A stretch of 64,000 nt of DNA from Chloroherpetonaceae bacterium (GTDB taxonomy: Bacteria > Bacteroidota > Chlorobiia > Chlorobiales > Thermochlorobacteraceae), in contig JANWWA010000003.1 of the NCBI GenBank assembly GCA_025056565.1, forward strand, positions 36,263 to 100,262, given 5' to 3'. The stretch's first letter is position 1. Each line of letters opens with the position of its first letter. Under the pieces are notes generated by a model. That model worked only from the letters and a program-made list of their open reading frames with translations. It was not told the origin of the DNA and did no database searches. Positions 35,504-44,624 of the stretch are shown here, piece after piece. Both the position numbers and the translations under genes were made by a program.

Positions 35504-36487
35504 TTAGTGTTGCGAGAGCAGCTTTTTGAACTCTTCGGTCAGTTTCGGCAAAGTCTCCTCTACTGTGCCAACAATACCATAGTCGGCAACTTGAAAGATT
35601 GGGGCATCTTTATCTTTGTTGATGGCAACAATGACTTTTGAGGACGCCATTCCTGCCAAATGTTGAATAGCACCAGAAATGCCGCAAGCGATGTAGAGTT
35701 TAGGTGAAACAACCTTGCCAGTTTGTCCAACTTGCTCAGAGTGTGGTCGCCAACCCGCATCAACAACAGCACGGCTTGCACCTACCGCAGCGCCAAGCAC
35801 GCTAGCCAGTGCTTCAAGGTTCTGCCAGTTTTCTTTACCGTCGCCTTTGGGGTCGCGTAGACCGCGTCCGCCGCTGACGACAATATCCGCTTCGGTAACA
35901 TCTAACTTGCCAGCTGATGCCACAATCTCCTTGACAATTGCACGCAAGTCGGTCTCGTCTGGGTTGTAGGTTGATGTAACCACCTCTGCCGTGCGGTCTG
36001 GGTATGTGGCAATCGGAAAGACATTCGGGCGCAGGGTCAAAATCTGAATAGGAGTGTCTAACTGCACCGTTGCAATCGCTTTGCCAGAGTAAGCATATCG
36101 CTTAGCGAGAAGGCGGTCACCCTCAACTTGAATAGCAATTGCGTCGCTCACCAGCCCAGCCGCCAAGCGAATAGATAGGCGCGGAGCAAGGTCTTTGCCC
36201 ATTGACGTCGCAGCAAGCAAGACGATTGAAGCAGATTCTTCCTTTACGACCCGTGCAAGAATCTTAGCATATGCAGTAGGCGCATAGTGTTGCAGGGAGG
36301 GATGCTCAAAGAGAAAAACCTTTGTAGCGCCGTATTTGCCTAAACCAGTTACCGCTTCATGCAGCGAGCTGCCTATTGCGACGGCATACACATCGCCTGC
36401 AAGTTCTGCAGCTTTTGAAAGTGCTTCAAGTGAGGCACGCTTTAGCACGCCATTTCGCTGCTCAATGAAGACAACAGCTTTAAGCAT
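35504..36487 (-). CDS. etfA: Electron transfer flavoprotein, alpha subunit (EtfA/FixB)
   Basis: 327 residues. The C-terminal FAD-binding region is clear: [59 protein letters not shown] and GAIQHLAGM, followed by [21 protein letters not shown]. The alpha subunit holds the FAD that passes electrons from acyl-CoA or similar dehydrogenases to ETF:quinone oxidoreductase or to ferredoxin-type partners. It lies 59 bases downstream of etfB on the same strand. No dehydrogenase gene adjoins. Confidence 0.96.
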   Translation of the reverse strand: MLKAVVFIEQRNGVLKRASLEALSKAAELAGDVYAVAIGSSLHEAVTGLGKYGATKVFLFEHPSLQHYAPTAYAKILARVVKEESASIVLLAATSMGKDLAPRLSIRLAAGLVSDAIAIQVEGDRLLAKRYAYSGKAIATVQLDTPIQILTLRPNVFPIATYPDRTAEVVTSTYNPDETDLRAIVKEIVASAGKLDVTEADIVVSGGRGLRDPKGDGKENWQNLEALASVLGAAVGASRAVVDAGWRPHSEQVGQTGKVVSPKLYIACGISGAIQHLAGMASSKVIVAINKDKDAPIFQVADYGIVGTVEETLPKLTEEFKKLLSQH

Positions 36488-36546
36488 AGCGATTTTTAGT
36501 TAAGCGTTGAAAGTGATTGCAGAGTGTAATGTGGCAATTCGATTAC

Positions 36547-37290
36547 TCAAACCACATTGGCTTCACGGTGCAATTTTTCTACCAGCTCTGCTGGTGAGCT
36601 TAAAATTTTTCCGGGCTGCTTCTCTGCCGGCTTCTCAAGGCGAATCAGGCGAACGCGAGACGACTCGGGCGGAGCAATTTCTACAGTCTCAATGGGTTTC
36701 TTTTTGGCTTCCATAATACCCTTCATATTTGCAACGCGTGGCGTGTTCAGCCCCTTTTGCGCCGTCATCACGAAAGGAAAGGCTACTTCCACGATTTCTT
36801 TCCCACCTTCAATTTCGCGCTCAATAATGGCGGTCTTGCCGTCAGTCTGCATAGAAACTGCGACCGTAACGGCTGGCAGTTCCAAGAGTTCGGCTAACAT
36901 TGGACCGACCTGTGCATCATTGAAGTCGGTCGATTCCTTGCCCAGAAGAATAAGGTCTGGAAGCCCGCCGAAATGTCGTTTGATTGCTTCCGCCAGCACG
37001 CTGGCTACGCCAAAAGAATCTTTCACGGCTGACTTGATAAGCACAGCTTTATCTGCTCCCATCGCAAAAGCTTTTCGGATATTAGCTTGAAAGTCATCGC
37101 CCCCGACGCTAAAGAGCACAACCGTGCCACCAAATTTCTCCCTTAGCTTCAAGGCTTCTTCAAGAGCAAACTCATCGTAAGGGTTGATGACGAAGTTTAC
37201 GCCTGTGCTATCAATCTGCTGCTGGTCGGAAGCAATCTTGACGCGAGTAGAAGTATCTGGCACTTGGTTTAGGCAGACTGCAAAATTCAT
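36547..37290 (-). CDS. etfB: Electron transfer flavoprotein, beta subunit (EtfB/FixA)
   Basis: 247 residues from the ATG at 37290, which gives the canonical start MNFAVCLNQVPDTSTRVKI. Family features are INPYDEFALEEALKLRE, RKAFAMGADKAVLI, DLILLGKESTDFNDAQVGPM and the AMP-binding ETF-beta signature VAFPFVMTAQKGLNTPRVAN with KGIMEAKKKP. First gene of the etfBA operon, with a good promoter just upstream. Confidence 0.96.
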   Translation of the reverse strand: MNFAVCLNQVPDTSTRVKIASDQQQIDSTGVNFVINPYDEFALEEALKLREKFGGTVVLFSVGGDDFQANIRKAFAMGADKAVLIKSAVKDSFGVASVLAEAIKRHFGGLPDLILLGKESTDFNDAQVGPMLAELLELPAVTVAVSMQTDGKTAIIEREIEGGKEIVEVAFPFVMTAQKGLNTPRVANMKGIMEAKKKPIETVEIAPPESSRVRLIRLEKPAEKQPGKILSSPAELVEKLHREANVV

Positions 37291-37332
37291 AGCTGCTATA
37301 AAGTTTTGAAAAATGTTGAAAAATGTGCGGCG

Positions 37333-37361
37333 CAAAAATACATAAAAATCTGAGAGTGCAA
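37333..37361 (-). promoter_or_regulatory. Promoter of etfBA (TTG-N18-TATTTTTG)
   Basis: On the minus strand TTG (37361-37359) and TATTTTTG (37340-37333) are 18 bases apart. The box is an exact TAnnTTTG and lies about 42 bases before the etfB ATG. Confidence 0.6.
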
Positions 37362-37588
37362 CGCGCTACCTGCACTGGAGAGAGCCAAAGGCAAGTAAGC
37401 CGCACAGCCCCGATGGCACGGATTTGCATATTGCAATTATGAAGGCAGGAGCACGCAAATGGCAACAAGTTCGCTTCGGACTCTGCCTTTGAAAAAGGAA
37501 AGTAAGGTATCCAAAGAACTATCATTGGCAAATTGTGGCAAAAAGTTTATTCTTCGCAATCTTTCCGAACAACAAATTTTGGACGACT

Positions 37589-38056
37589 ATGGCACGGGGA
37601 CTCAATAAAGTCATGCTGATTGGGCACTTAGGTAACGACCCAGAGGTGCGGACGACAAGAGATGGCACACTAGTAGCGAATTTCAGTGTGGCGACCAATG
37701 AATACTACAAAGAAAATGGCGAGCTGAAGGAGCGCACAGAATGGCATCGAGTGGTCGTATTTGGAAAATTAGCAGAGACTTGTCGCCAGTATCTCAAAAA
37801 AGGCAAGCAGGTCTACATTGAAGGACGCTTGCAGACGCGCAGCTGGGAAGACAAAGAAACGGGTAGAAAGAATTACATCACGGAAATTGTCTGCTTAGAT
37901 ATGCAGATGTTAGGACCGCGTGGCGATGGCAGCAGTGAAATGTCATCTGCAGAGATGAAAGAAGAGTTTCCACCAGAGACGACCGCGCCACTGCCGAAGT
38001 CTGTGCCACCACCTGACGTAGTGAGCACACCACAAGTCGATGATTTACCCTTTTAA
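37589..38056 (+). CDS. ssb: Single-stranded DNA-binding protein
   Basis: 155 residues from the ATG at 37589 ([20 protein letters not shown]); an earlier in-frame GTG gives an atypical extension. The OB-fold SSB domain occupies ~1-110 ([40 protein letters not shown]). A Pro-rich linker and the acidic tip DDLPF follow; this tip recruits replication and repair proteins. SSB coats single-stranded DNA as a tetramer. The stop lies only four bases before the likely start of the next gene. Confidence 0.96.
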   Translation: MARGLNKVMLIGHLGNDPEVRTTRDGTLVANFSVATNEYYKENGELKERTEWHRVVVFGKLAETCRQYLKKGKQVYIEGRLQTRSWEDKETGRKNYITEIVCLDMQMLGPRGDGSSEMSSAEMKEEFPPETTAPLPKSVPPPDVVSTPQVDDLPF

Positions 38057-38060
38057 GGGA

Positions 38061-38576
38061 ATGCGCACCACTGCGCTTTGCTATGTTGGACTGCAAATTA
38101 TAACCGTGCTTCTCTGCGCCTTGCCACTACGGGCGCAGCTCAAGCCCTGTTTTGTGATACACTCTCACGCTGAACAGTGTGCGCCTGAGCGGTTTGTTGC
38201 GTGTAATATGCTTGGGTCGCTTGAAAAGTGGTTACCAGATAGCCTAAGCGTTCAACCGCAGGGCGTGCGCACCTATATTTCATCTGCGGCATTGAAGGCA
38301 TGGGCGTTAAAACAGGACTTTTGGTTTAGTCGTGATAAAGTGCAGCATGTGGCGGCATGTTTCTTTGTAACCTTCTCGACCCGCATTGCTGCAACAGCCG
38401 TGCTGAACGTGGAGCGCAAAGCGGCAAATGTCATGGCAGGTGGAATTGCGACCTTTGTAGGCTTTGTGCGCGAGGTAACGGACGATTACCAGTATAACAA
38501 CATTTTCAGTGGCAAAGATATGGTTGCAGACTTGTTAGGCATGCTCTTAGCCATGTTGCTGCTGACACTTATCTAA
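38061..38576 (+). CDS. YfiM/DUF2279-like exported membrane-associated protein
   Basis: 171 residues from the ATG at 38061; an ATG at 38040 would overlap ssb by 17 bases. A signal peptide (residues ~1-26) is followed by the region WFSRDKVQHVAACFFVTFST and VGFVREVTDDYQYNNIFSGKDMVADLLGM. The spaced DKxxH, (K/R)E and DxxAD-G pattern matches the YfiM/DUF2279 family of small envelope proteins, which has distant similarity to VanZ-type membrane proteins. The function of that family is not known to me. Likely co-transcribed with ssb. Confidence 0.7.
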   Translation: MRTTALCYVGLQIITVLLCALPLRAQLKPCFVIHSHAEQCAPERFVACNMLGSLEKWLPDSLSVQPQGVRTYISSAALKAWALKQDFWFSRDKVQHVAACFFVTFSTRIAATAVLNVERKAANVMAGGIATFVGFVREVTDDYQYNNIFSGKDMVADLLGMLLAMLLLTLI

Positions 38577-38706
38577 GGCGGAGAGCAGCGCGACCAAAAG
38601 TGATGACAAAGCGTTTGCAGCAGGCGCTTGGCTGAAGCATGTATGTGAATGCACAAGCGTTGCATACTTACCTTCGAAAGAAGAAAGAGCTACCGCTGGG
38701 GAGGTT

Positions 38707-38737
38707 TTTGCAATCCGAGAAAGTTACTGTATTTTTG
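38707..38737 (+). promoter_or_regulatory. Promoter of rpsT (TTTG-N19-TATTTTTG)
   Basis: TTTG at 38707-38710 and TATTTTTG at 38730-38737 are 19 bases apart, a full match to the Bacteroidota -33/-7 consensus upstream of a highly expressed ribosomal gene. This supports the use of that consensus in this genome. Confidence 0.75.
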
Positions 38738-38796
38738 CCGCTCTATTTTCAAGGTTTGGTTTCTTCAACGCAAAACTGTCTTGGAAGGAAAAGTAG

Positions 38797-39099
38797 ATGC
38801 CACAGCATAAATCGGCTGAAAAGCGCGTGCGTCAGTCGAAGCGACGCAATGCTTACAATCGTGCCCACAAAAGGGAAGCCAAGCAGCTGATTAAAGCGGT
38901 TCAGAGATTGGTGGCGGCAGGAGCGCCTCAGGCTGAAATCGAGCAAGCCTATCGTGCAGCAGCACGCAAGCTCGACCGTATTGCGTGCAAGGGAATTATT
39001 CACAAAAACAAAGCCGCACGCCATAAGTCTGCTTTGGCAAAACTGATTAACCGCCACACTGCATCAGTTGCGACGGCTGCGCCCGCATCACAATCGTAG
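38797..39099 (+). CDS. rpsT: Ribosomal protein S20
   Basis: 100 residues, highly basic. It has the S20 hallmarks HKSAEKRVRQSKRRNAYNRA at the start and KGIIHKNKAARHKSALAKLI near the end. S20 binds 16S rRNA early in 30S assembly. A strong ribosome site, GGAAGGA (38783-38789), precedes the ATG, and a full promoter match lies at 38707-38737. ruvA starts 64 bases downstream and may be read from the same promoter. Confidence 0.97.
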   Translation: MPQHKSAEKRVRQSKRRNAYNRAHKREAKQLIKAVQRLVAAGAPQAEIEQAYRAAARKLDRIACKGIIHKNKAARHKSALAKLINRHTASVATAAPASQS

Positions 39100-39163
39100 G
39101 AACGTCGCCCACATTTCGATAAGAGGCATACATCGATGCCTGAATCTGAGCCGCTATGCGGTT

Positions 39164-39760
39164 ATGCTTGCGTATCTGATTGGCACGCTAGTAGAAAAAT
39201 CGCCCACTGAGGCAACGGTAGAAGTTGGCGACCTTGGCTTCAGCGTTCAAATTTCTGCAACAACCTATGCACAACTGCCTGACCTCAACCAGCGTGTCAA
39301 GCTCTTCGTGCATCTTTTTTTCCGAGAAGAAACATTTGTGCTCTATGGCTTCGCCAGTGAAGAAGAGCGTCTGATCTTCAAGCTACTGTTGGGCGTAAGC
39401 GGCATCGGCCCCAAAATGGCACAAACAATCCTTTCTGGGATAGAAGTGCCGCTCCTACGCGAAGCTATCATCGGCAATAACCTTTCGGCTCTAACAGGCA
39501 TTGCAGGAGTAGGCAGAAAAACTGCTGAACGGATTGTGCTGGAATTACGCGATAAAATGCTCAAATTAGACCTGAAAGCCACGCCAGTTGCAGTTCAAAC
39601 AGATTTGCAGCAAGCCCGCAACGACGCCTATTCCGCCTTGCTGGCACTGGGCTTTGCAAAACCAAGTGCAGAAAAAGCGTTGCGGGCCGCCATCGCAGAG
39701 AAACCCAATGCAAAAACAGATGAGCTGATTCGGCTGGCGCTAAGGCATATTCAAAAGTAG
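39164..39760 (+). CDS. ruvA: Holliday junction branch-migration protein RuvA
   Basis: 198 residues from the ATG at 39164 (MLAYLIGTLVEKSP), the canonical RuvA start; earlier in-frame starts overlap rpsT. The N-terminal OB-fold ends with LFFREETFVLYGFASEEER. Two helix-hairpin-helix motifs follow (LLGVSGIGPKMAQTILSG and ALTGIAGVGRKTAERIVLEL), and the C-terminal RuvB-contacting domain has ALLALGFAKPSAEKALRAA. RuvA binds four-way junctions and loads RuvB. RuvB and RuvC are not nearby. Confidence 0.96.
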   Translation: MLAYLIGTLVEKSPTEATVEVGDLGFSVQISATTYAQLPDLNQRVKLFVHLFFREETFVLYGFASEEERLIFKLLLGVSGIGPKMAQTILSGIEVPLLREAIIGNNLSALTGIAGVGRKTAERIVLELRDKMLKLDLKATPVAVQTDLQQARNDAYSALLALGFAKPSAEKALRAAIAEKPNAKTDELIRLALRHIQK

Positions 39761-39808
39761 TGACTGGCAACCAAGTGAGAAGATTGTTTTTTTGGAATTG
39801 GTGAGGCA

Positions 39809-41110
39809 ATGACCTATCAAGAGGCAATTGACTTTCTCTACCCACTGCACCGCTTTGGAATGAAAATGAACTTGGAGAACATTACTGCACTCTCCAAGTT
39901 TTTGGGACAGCCGGAACGGCAACTAGGCACAGTGGTTCACATTGCGGGGACAAACGGCAAGGGGTCAACGGCAGCATTTGTGGCATCAATCTGTCAAGAA
40001 GCAGGCCTAAAGACGGCACTTTACACCTCGCCGCATGTGGAGCATCTCACGGAGCGAATCCGTATCAATGGGAAAATGATCCCTGCAGAACGACTGGCGG
40101 AATACACTGCTCACCTAAGAGCCAAAATTGAGGAACTCGGCGCCACGTTCTTTGAAGCAATGACAGCGATGGCGTTCAGGTATTTTGCAGATGAGCAAGT
40201 CGACGTATCAGTGGTAGAGGTTGGAATGGGTGGTCGGCTTGATGCCACAAACATTGTGTCGCCATCTTACTGCTTGATTACGCCAATTGACTTTGACCAT
40301 CAAGAATGGTTGGGCAATACGATTGCGCAGATAGCGACGGAGAAAGCGGGCATTATCAAGAAAGGGGCTAAAACGCTGGTAGCACGCCAGCACTTAGATG
40401 CAATGGAAGTGCTGGTAGCAACGGCACGAATGTGTCAGTCGCCAATTACCGTAGCGCCAGCCGTCTCACGCCTCGAGTATGCTGCCTCGACACTGGGCGA
40501 GTTGGGGGTGCATCTCTGGACACCTGTGCGCAACTACTTCGGACTGCGCACACCGCTTTGGGGAAACTATCAAGCAGAAAACTTGCGACTGGCAGTGCTC
40601 TGTGCCGAATCAATGGGAATTGCGGAGCGGCCGATTCGCAACGGTGTGCGAAATGTGCTCTACAACACAGGACACCGCGCACGCTTGGAAATTGTTTCAC
40701 GCTCACCGTTGATTATCTTAGATGTGGCGCATAACCCCGATGGAATGATGAAAACCGTGCAAGCACTGGAGCAGCATCGCACAGCGTTTGGACACCTGCA
40801 TATCGTCTTTGGGGCTATGCGTGATAAGGATATTAACGGAATGGTAGCAGCCCTAAAGCGAATTGGCTACAAGTTCTATCTTGCCTCGCCTGCTAATTCC
40901 CGTGCTGCTCACGTGGAGGAGCTGGCGAAAATCTTCTACGCCGATACGCTGCCATTTCGAGTCTTCGAGAGCGTGGAGCAAGCATTTCACGCAGCTAAAA
41001 GCGAAATGCAAGGCGATGATGCACTGCTGGTAACTGGTTCATTTTATTTGTCGGGAGAAGTAGCGCGTCTCTTGCACACTGAGCGCCTTGCAGCAAGCGA
41101 GTCGGCGTAG
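39809..41110 (+). CDS. folC: Folylpolyglutamate synthase/dihydrofolate synthase FolC
   Basis: 433 residues. FolC adds glutamate to dihydropteroate and to folates with ATP. The P-loop VHIAGTNGKGSTAAFVASI, the switch region YTSPHVEHLTERIRINGKMI, VSVVEVGMGGRLDATNI, ITPIDFDHQEWLGNTIAQIA and the C-terminal ILDVAHNPDGM are all present, as in the Mur-ligase-like family. GTGAGG precedes the ATG. It follows ruvA by 48 bases. Confidence 0.95.
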   Translation: MTYQEAIDFLYPLHRFGMKMNLENITALSKFLGQPERQLGTVVHIAGTNGKGSTAAFVASICQEAGLKTALYTSPHVEHLTERIRINGKMIPAERLAEYTAHLRAKIEELGATFFEAMTAMAFRYFADEQVDVSVVEVGMGGRLDATNIVSPSYCLITPIDFDHQEWLGNTIAQIATEKAGIIKKGAKTLVARQHLDAMEVLVATARMCQSPITVAPAVSRLEYAASTLGELGVHLWTPVRNYFGLRTPLWGNYQAENLRLAVLCAESMGIAERPIRNGVRNVLYNTGHRARLEIVSRSPLIILDVAHNPDGMMKTVQALEQHRTAFGHLHIVFGAMRDKDINGMVAALKRIGYKFYLASPANSRAAHVEELAKIFYADTLPFRVFESVEQAFHAAKSEMQGDDALLVTGSFYLSGEVARLLHTERLAASESA

Positions 41111-41157
41111 TGGAAAGCAACCTTTGCGTGCATTTTGCGAAAATAAAGCTTGGAAAC

Positions 41158-41187
41158 TTGTTTGTCTCAAAATTGTGATTATATTTG
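41158..41187 (+). promoter_or_regulatory. Promoter of rho (TTG-N19-TATATTTG)
   Basis: TTG at 41158-41160 and TATATTTG at 41180-41187 are 19 bases apart; an extra TTTG follows at 41161-41164. The predicted transcript has a leader of about 190 bases before the rho ATG. Confidence 0.65.
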
Positions 41188-41193
41188 TTAGCG

Positions 41194-41388
41194 TAACATT
41201 GAAGTAGTTTCTTCAACGCTCTCTTTCACGAGTCTGCATATACCTGCGCTACAAGTTGAAGCAGCTTTGAAATTGCGTAAAAAAGTTTCTGCAAACTGCA
41301 TCCTATTTTGAGCGCTCTGTTAATAGCAGAGCAAGGTAACTTATCCGCAACTGTTGTAACAACTCACTAATCCTAATTCGGAAGAATT
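41194..41388 (+). promoter_or_regulatory. Long 5' leader of rho with small hairpins
   Basis: The leader contains three short hairpins: TTGAAG/CTTCAA (41199-41216), GCTCTG/CAGAGC (41314-41332) and GTTG/CAAC in the sequence GTTGTAACAAC near 41353-41363. Leaders of this kind often serve Rho autoregulation, but no Rho-binding or attenuator structure is proven by sequence alone. No open reading frame of note is present. Confidence 0.4.
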
Positions 41389-42747
41389 ATGTCTGCAACG
41401 ACCACTGCAAACAATGCAACAACCGCCGCAAGTAATGCAACAAGCACGACAACGAGTGCAACTCTGAACGGTCTGGATATCACGACTTTGCAGAAGAAGA
41501 AAGTCGCTGAGCTAACGGTGATTGCAAAGGAAATGGGTATTTCCACAAGCGGGCTGCGCAAAGATGAAATCATCTACAAAATCATTGAAGCGCAAGCCCA
41601 AAAGATTGAAAGCGCGCCTGAGACGGCTGCAACTAATGTCATCACCAACACAGGCGTGCTGCAGATTATCTCTGACGGCTACGGCTTTCTGCGCTCTCCA
41701 AACTACAACTATCTTTCCTCGCCCGACGACATTTATGTGTCGCCTTCGCAAATCAAGCGATTTAATATGAAAACGGGCGATACGGTGCGTGGGCAGGTGC
41801 GGGCCCCCAAAGAAGGGGAGCGATTCTTCGCACTACTGAAAATTGAAAGCATCAACGGCTTAGAGCCAGAAGCGATACGCGACCGCATCAATTTCGATAA
41901 CCTCACGCCGCTGTATCCAAATCAACGGCTGCGCCTTGAAACCACGCCGAATGAAGTCTCTATGCGCATTATGGACATCTTTACGCCAATTGGCAAGGGG
42001 CAACGTGGGCTAATTGTAGCGCAGCCAAAGACAGGCAAAACCACACTGCTGCAAAAAATCGCCAACAGCATCGCCAAAAATCACCCTGAAGTCTATCTCA
42101 TCGTGCTGCTAATTGATGAGCGCCCTGAAGAGGTTACAGACATTGAACGCAACGTGCAAGCTGAAGTCATCAGCTCTACCTTCGACGAAGAGCCAGATCG
42201 GCATGTGCAAGTCGCTGATATGGTGCTCGAGAAAGCCAAGCGTTTGGTAGAAGCACGCCGTGATGTCGTCATCTTGCTGGACTCTATTACACGCCTTGCG
42301 CGAGCGCATAACACGATTATCACACATTCTGGCAAAATCCTCTCCGGAGGTATTGATGCCAACGCGTTGCATAAGCCGAAGCGGTTCTTCGGCGCAGCTC
42401 GCAATGTGGAAGAGGGAGGGAGCCTGACAATTATCGCCACTGCGCTGGTCGATACGGGTTCGCGTATGGACGATGTGATTTTCGAAGAGTTTAAGGGCAC
42501 TGGCAATATGGAGTTGGTGCTCGACCGTCGCTTAGCCGACCGACGCATCTTCCCAGCAATTGACATTCTAAGGTCAGGCACACGCAAAGAAGAATTGCTG
42601 GTCTCGCAAGAAGAGCTTTCACGAATGTGGCTACTCCGCAAGTATCTTGCAGACAAGACGCCGATTGAGGGAATGGAGTTTATCTTGGAAAAGATTGAGA
42701 GCACAAAGAGCAACAAGGAGTTCTTTAAGCTGATGAATGCAGGCTAA
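41389..42747 (+). CDS. rho: Transcription termination factor Rho
   Basis: 452 residues. A Thr/Ala/Asn-rich N-terminal extension (residues 1-28) precedes the SAP-like helix-extended-loop-helix region ([18 protein letters not shown]) and the RNA-binding cold-shock fold ([20 protein letters not shown]). The RecA-type ATPase follows, with Walker [15 protein letters not shown] and Walker [18 protein letters not shown], the Q-loop region [22 protein letters not shown] and the R-loop [21 protein letters not shown]. Rho terminates transcription as a hexameric helicase. The C-terminus ends 23 bases from the convergent ptsI stop. Confidence 0.98.
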   Translation: MSATTTANNATTAASNATSTTTSATLNGLDITTLQKKKVAELTVIAKEMGISTSGLRKDEIIYKIIEAQAQKIESAPETAATNVITNTGVLQIISDGYGFLRSPNYNYLSSPDDIYVSPSQIKRFNMKTGDTVRGQVRAPKEGERFFALLKIESINGLEPEAIRDRINFDNLTPLYPNQRLRLETTPNEVSMRIMDIFTPIGKGQRGLIVAQPKTGKTTLLQKIANSIAKNHPEVYLIVLLIDERPEEVTDIERNVQAEVISSTFDEEPDRHVQVADMVLEKAKRLVEARRDVVILLDSITRLARAHNTIITHSGKILSGGIDANALHKPKRFFGAARNVEEGGSLTIIATALVDTGSRMDDVIFEEFKGTGNMELVLDRRLADRRIFPAIDILRSGTRKEELLVSQEELSRMWLLRKYLADKTPIEGMEFILEKIESTKSNKEFFKLMNAG

Positions 42748-42770
42748 GTGGCAGCTAAGGTGCGGCTAAG

Positions 42771-44519
42771 TCAGAGTTGATAGTGAGCTTTGAAAGTGCG
42801 CAAGGTTTGTTCAATTTCACTCGCAGTGGCAAGTTTTAAGCACTGAGCGGCAAGGTCTTTGGCGTCGCTAAGATGCGTGCGTGAAATCACGTGTTTGATT
42901 TCAGGAATGTTGGAGCTAGCGACGCTGAACTCTCGCAGCCCCAATCCCAAGAGCAGAGGCGTGACCAGAGCATTGGCAGCCATTTCCCCACACATTGACA
43001 CACGGCGGCGGTATTTGCGTGCCGCTTTGATAATGCGGGCAATCATACGCACCAGCGCAGGGTGCACACGGTTGTAAAGGCTCTGCACCACTTCATTGTT
43101 GCGGTCAACGGCAACCGTATATTGCATCAGGTCGTTGGTGCCGATGCTGAAAAATTCCAGCTCTTGCGCCAGTTCCTCAATCATCTCAACGGCAGAGGGT
43201 ACTTCAATCATTGCGCCCAACATGAAGGGTTGCTTAGCCAAAAGTTTTTGTTTTCGAAGATCGCTTTCAACCTTTGACAAGACTTTCTTAACGGCACGCA
43301 CTTCCTCTACCGAGGAGACCATTGGAATCATTACTTGGATATTGCCGTGCTGATTAGCCCTAAGCAAGGCACGCAGCTGATTTTCCAAAAGCTCAGGGAT
43401 ATCGAGCAAAATGCGCACGCCGCGCCAACCCAAATTAGGATTGGCTTCTTTGTAGGATGCAAAGAGGAATTTATCGCCTCCGACATCAAAGAGCCGCACG
43501 GTAAAAGGGCGTGGAGCCAGCTCAGCAGCAATTTGTCGGTAGTAATCTGTTTGTTCCTCTTCACTAGGGGTGTCGCCCCCTGCGATGAAAAGCGTTTCGC
43601 TACGGAAAAGACCCACGCCTTCCGAGCCAAATTTTTCTAAGGAGGGCAGCTCTTCTTTGAAGTCAATGTTGGAATAAATGTAGATACGCCGCCCGCAGGC
43701 AGTTTTGGTTTCGCTTTTCGTAAGACCAGCACTCAGTGCAGTAAGTTTGCGTTTGGCTTTGCGTTCATAAAGTGCCAGTGTCTCAGGAGAAGGGTGAAGC
43801 ACCACATTGCCGTCGTAACCATCAATCAGAATCATCTCGCCAGTGCGCACCTTTTCGGCAATATCGTGTAACCCCACTACCATTGGCACACCAAGCGACT
43901 GGCAGATAAGAGCGGCATGGGAGGTAGCGCCGCCGCTTTCGGTGGCGCAACCGAGCATTTGTTGGCGGCTGAAGAGAATCACATCAGCGGGGGTCAGCAT
44001 CGTGGAAATCACAATAGAACGCTCAGGAATGCGAGAGATAATTTGACCTGAACGCAGGTTGCGAATGATACGCTCTTTCAAGTCTTGGAAGTCATCGACG
44101 CGCTCGCGGAATAAGTCTTCATTGGCGGCTAGCATCGCTTGTTGATACTTGGTGATTTCCTCGCTGGCAATCATTTCAGCGCTGCGCCGTTCCTCGCGAA
44201 TCCGCTGCTCTATTGTCCGAATGAAAAGTTCATCGTGCAGCATCATAATTTGTGCAGTAAAAATCTCCGAGTGGGCTTTGCCGATCTTTTGCTCGGTAAT
44301 CAACGCAATTTTCTCGAGCTCCTTCTCAGAGCGCTTGAGAGCGAGGTGCAGACGCTCAATCTCTGCATTGAGGTCATTGACCGCTTGGTCGTGGCTATGA
44401 AGCGTGATTTTGCTGCGCTCAAAGACATAAATCGTGCCACTGGCAATGCCCTTTGAAGCAGGCACGCCGTTAAGGAACACCTCGCGAGGCGGTTGAGCAA
44501 TGAGCGCTTGACTTTCCAT
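42771..44519 (-). CDS. ptsI: Phosphoenolpyruvate-protein phosphotransferase (PTS enzyme I)
   Basis: 582 residues, standard length. The phosphorylated His201 lies in GGATSHAALICQSLGVPMVVG. The C-terminal PEP-binding barrel has EGVGLFRSETLFI, PNLGWRGVRILL, IPMVSSVEEV, GAMIEVPSAVEMIEEL, FFSIGTNDLMQYTVAVDRNN and CGEMAANALVTPLLLGLGLREFSV. Enzyme I takes phosphate from PEP and passes it to HPr. No HPr, EIIA or sugar-specific EII gene is adjacent, so it may feed a regulatory chain (HPr kinase or PTS-Ntr-like) rather than sugar uptake, or partners lie elsewhere. Confidence 0.95.
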   Translation of the reverse strand: MESQALIAQPPREVFLNGVPASKGIASGTIYVFERSKITLHSHDQAVNDLNAEIERLHLALKRSEKELEKIALITEQKIGKAHSEIFTAQIMMLHDELFIRTIEQRIREERRSAEMIASEEITKYQQAMLAANEDLFRERVDDFQDLKERIIRNLRSGQIISRIPERSIVISTMLTPADVILFSRQQMLGCATESGGATSHAALICQSLGVPMVVGLHDIAEKVRTGEMILIDGYDGNVVLHPSPETLALYERKAKRKLTALSAGLTKSETKTACGRRIYIYSNIDFKEELPSLEKFGSEGVGLFRSETLFIAGGDTPSEEEQTDYYRQIAAELAPRPFTVRLFDVGGDKFLFASYKEANPNLGWRGVRILLDIPELLENQLRALLRANQHGNIQVMIPMVSSVEEVRAVKKVLSKVESDLRKQKLLAKQPFMLGAMIEVPSAVEMIEELAQELEFFSIGTNDLMQYTVAVDRNNEVVQSLYNRVHPALVRMIARIIKAARKYRRRVSMCGEMAANALVTPLLLGLGLREFSVASSNIPEIKHVISRTHLSDAKDLAAQCLKLATASEIEQTLRTFKAHYQL

Positions 44520-44624
44520 GAGTGCGCACAGATTCTTTGCGGAATATAGGCACGAGGGTAAAATTTTTCTACGAACGGTTCAACGGAAGTTTGTAACTTC
44601 GGCGTAACGATCCTTAGAGCATCA

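Noticed and set aside
42093..42716. A 207-residue minus-strand frame over rho
   Set aside because: Mirror frame of the rho ATPase domain with Ser/Arg-rich composition and no motif.
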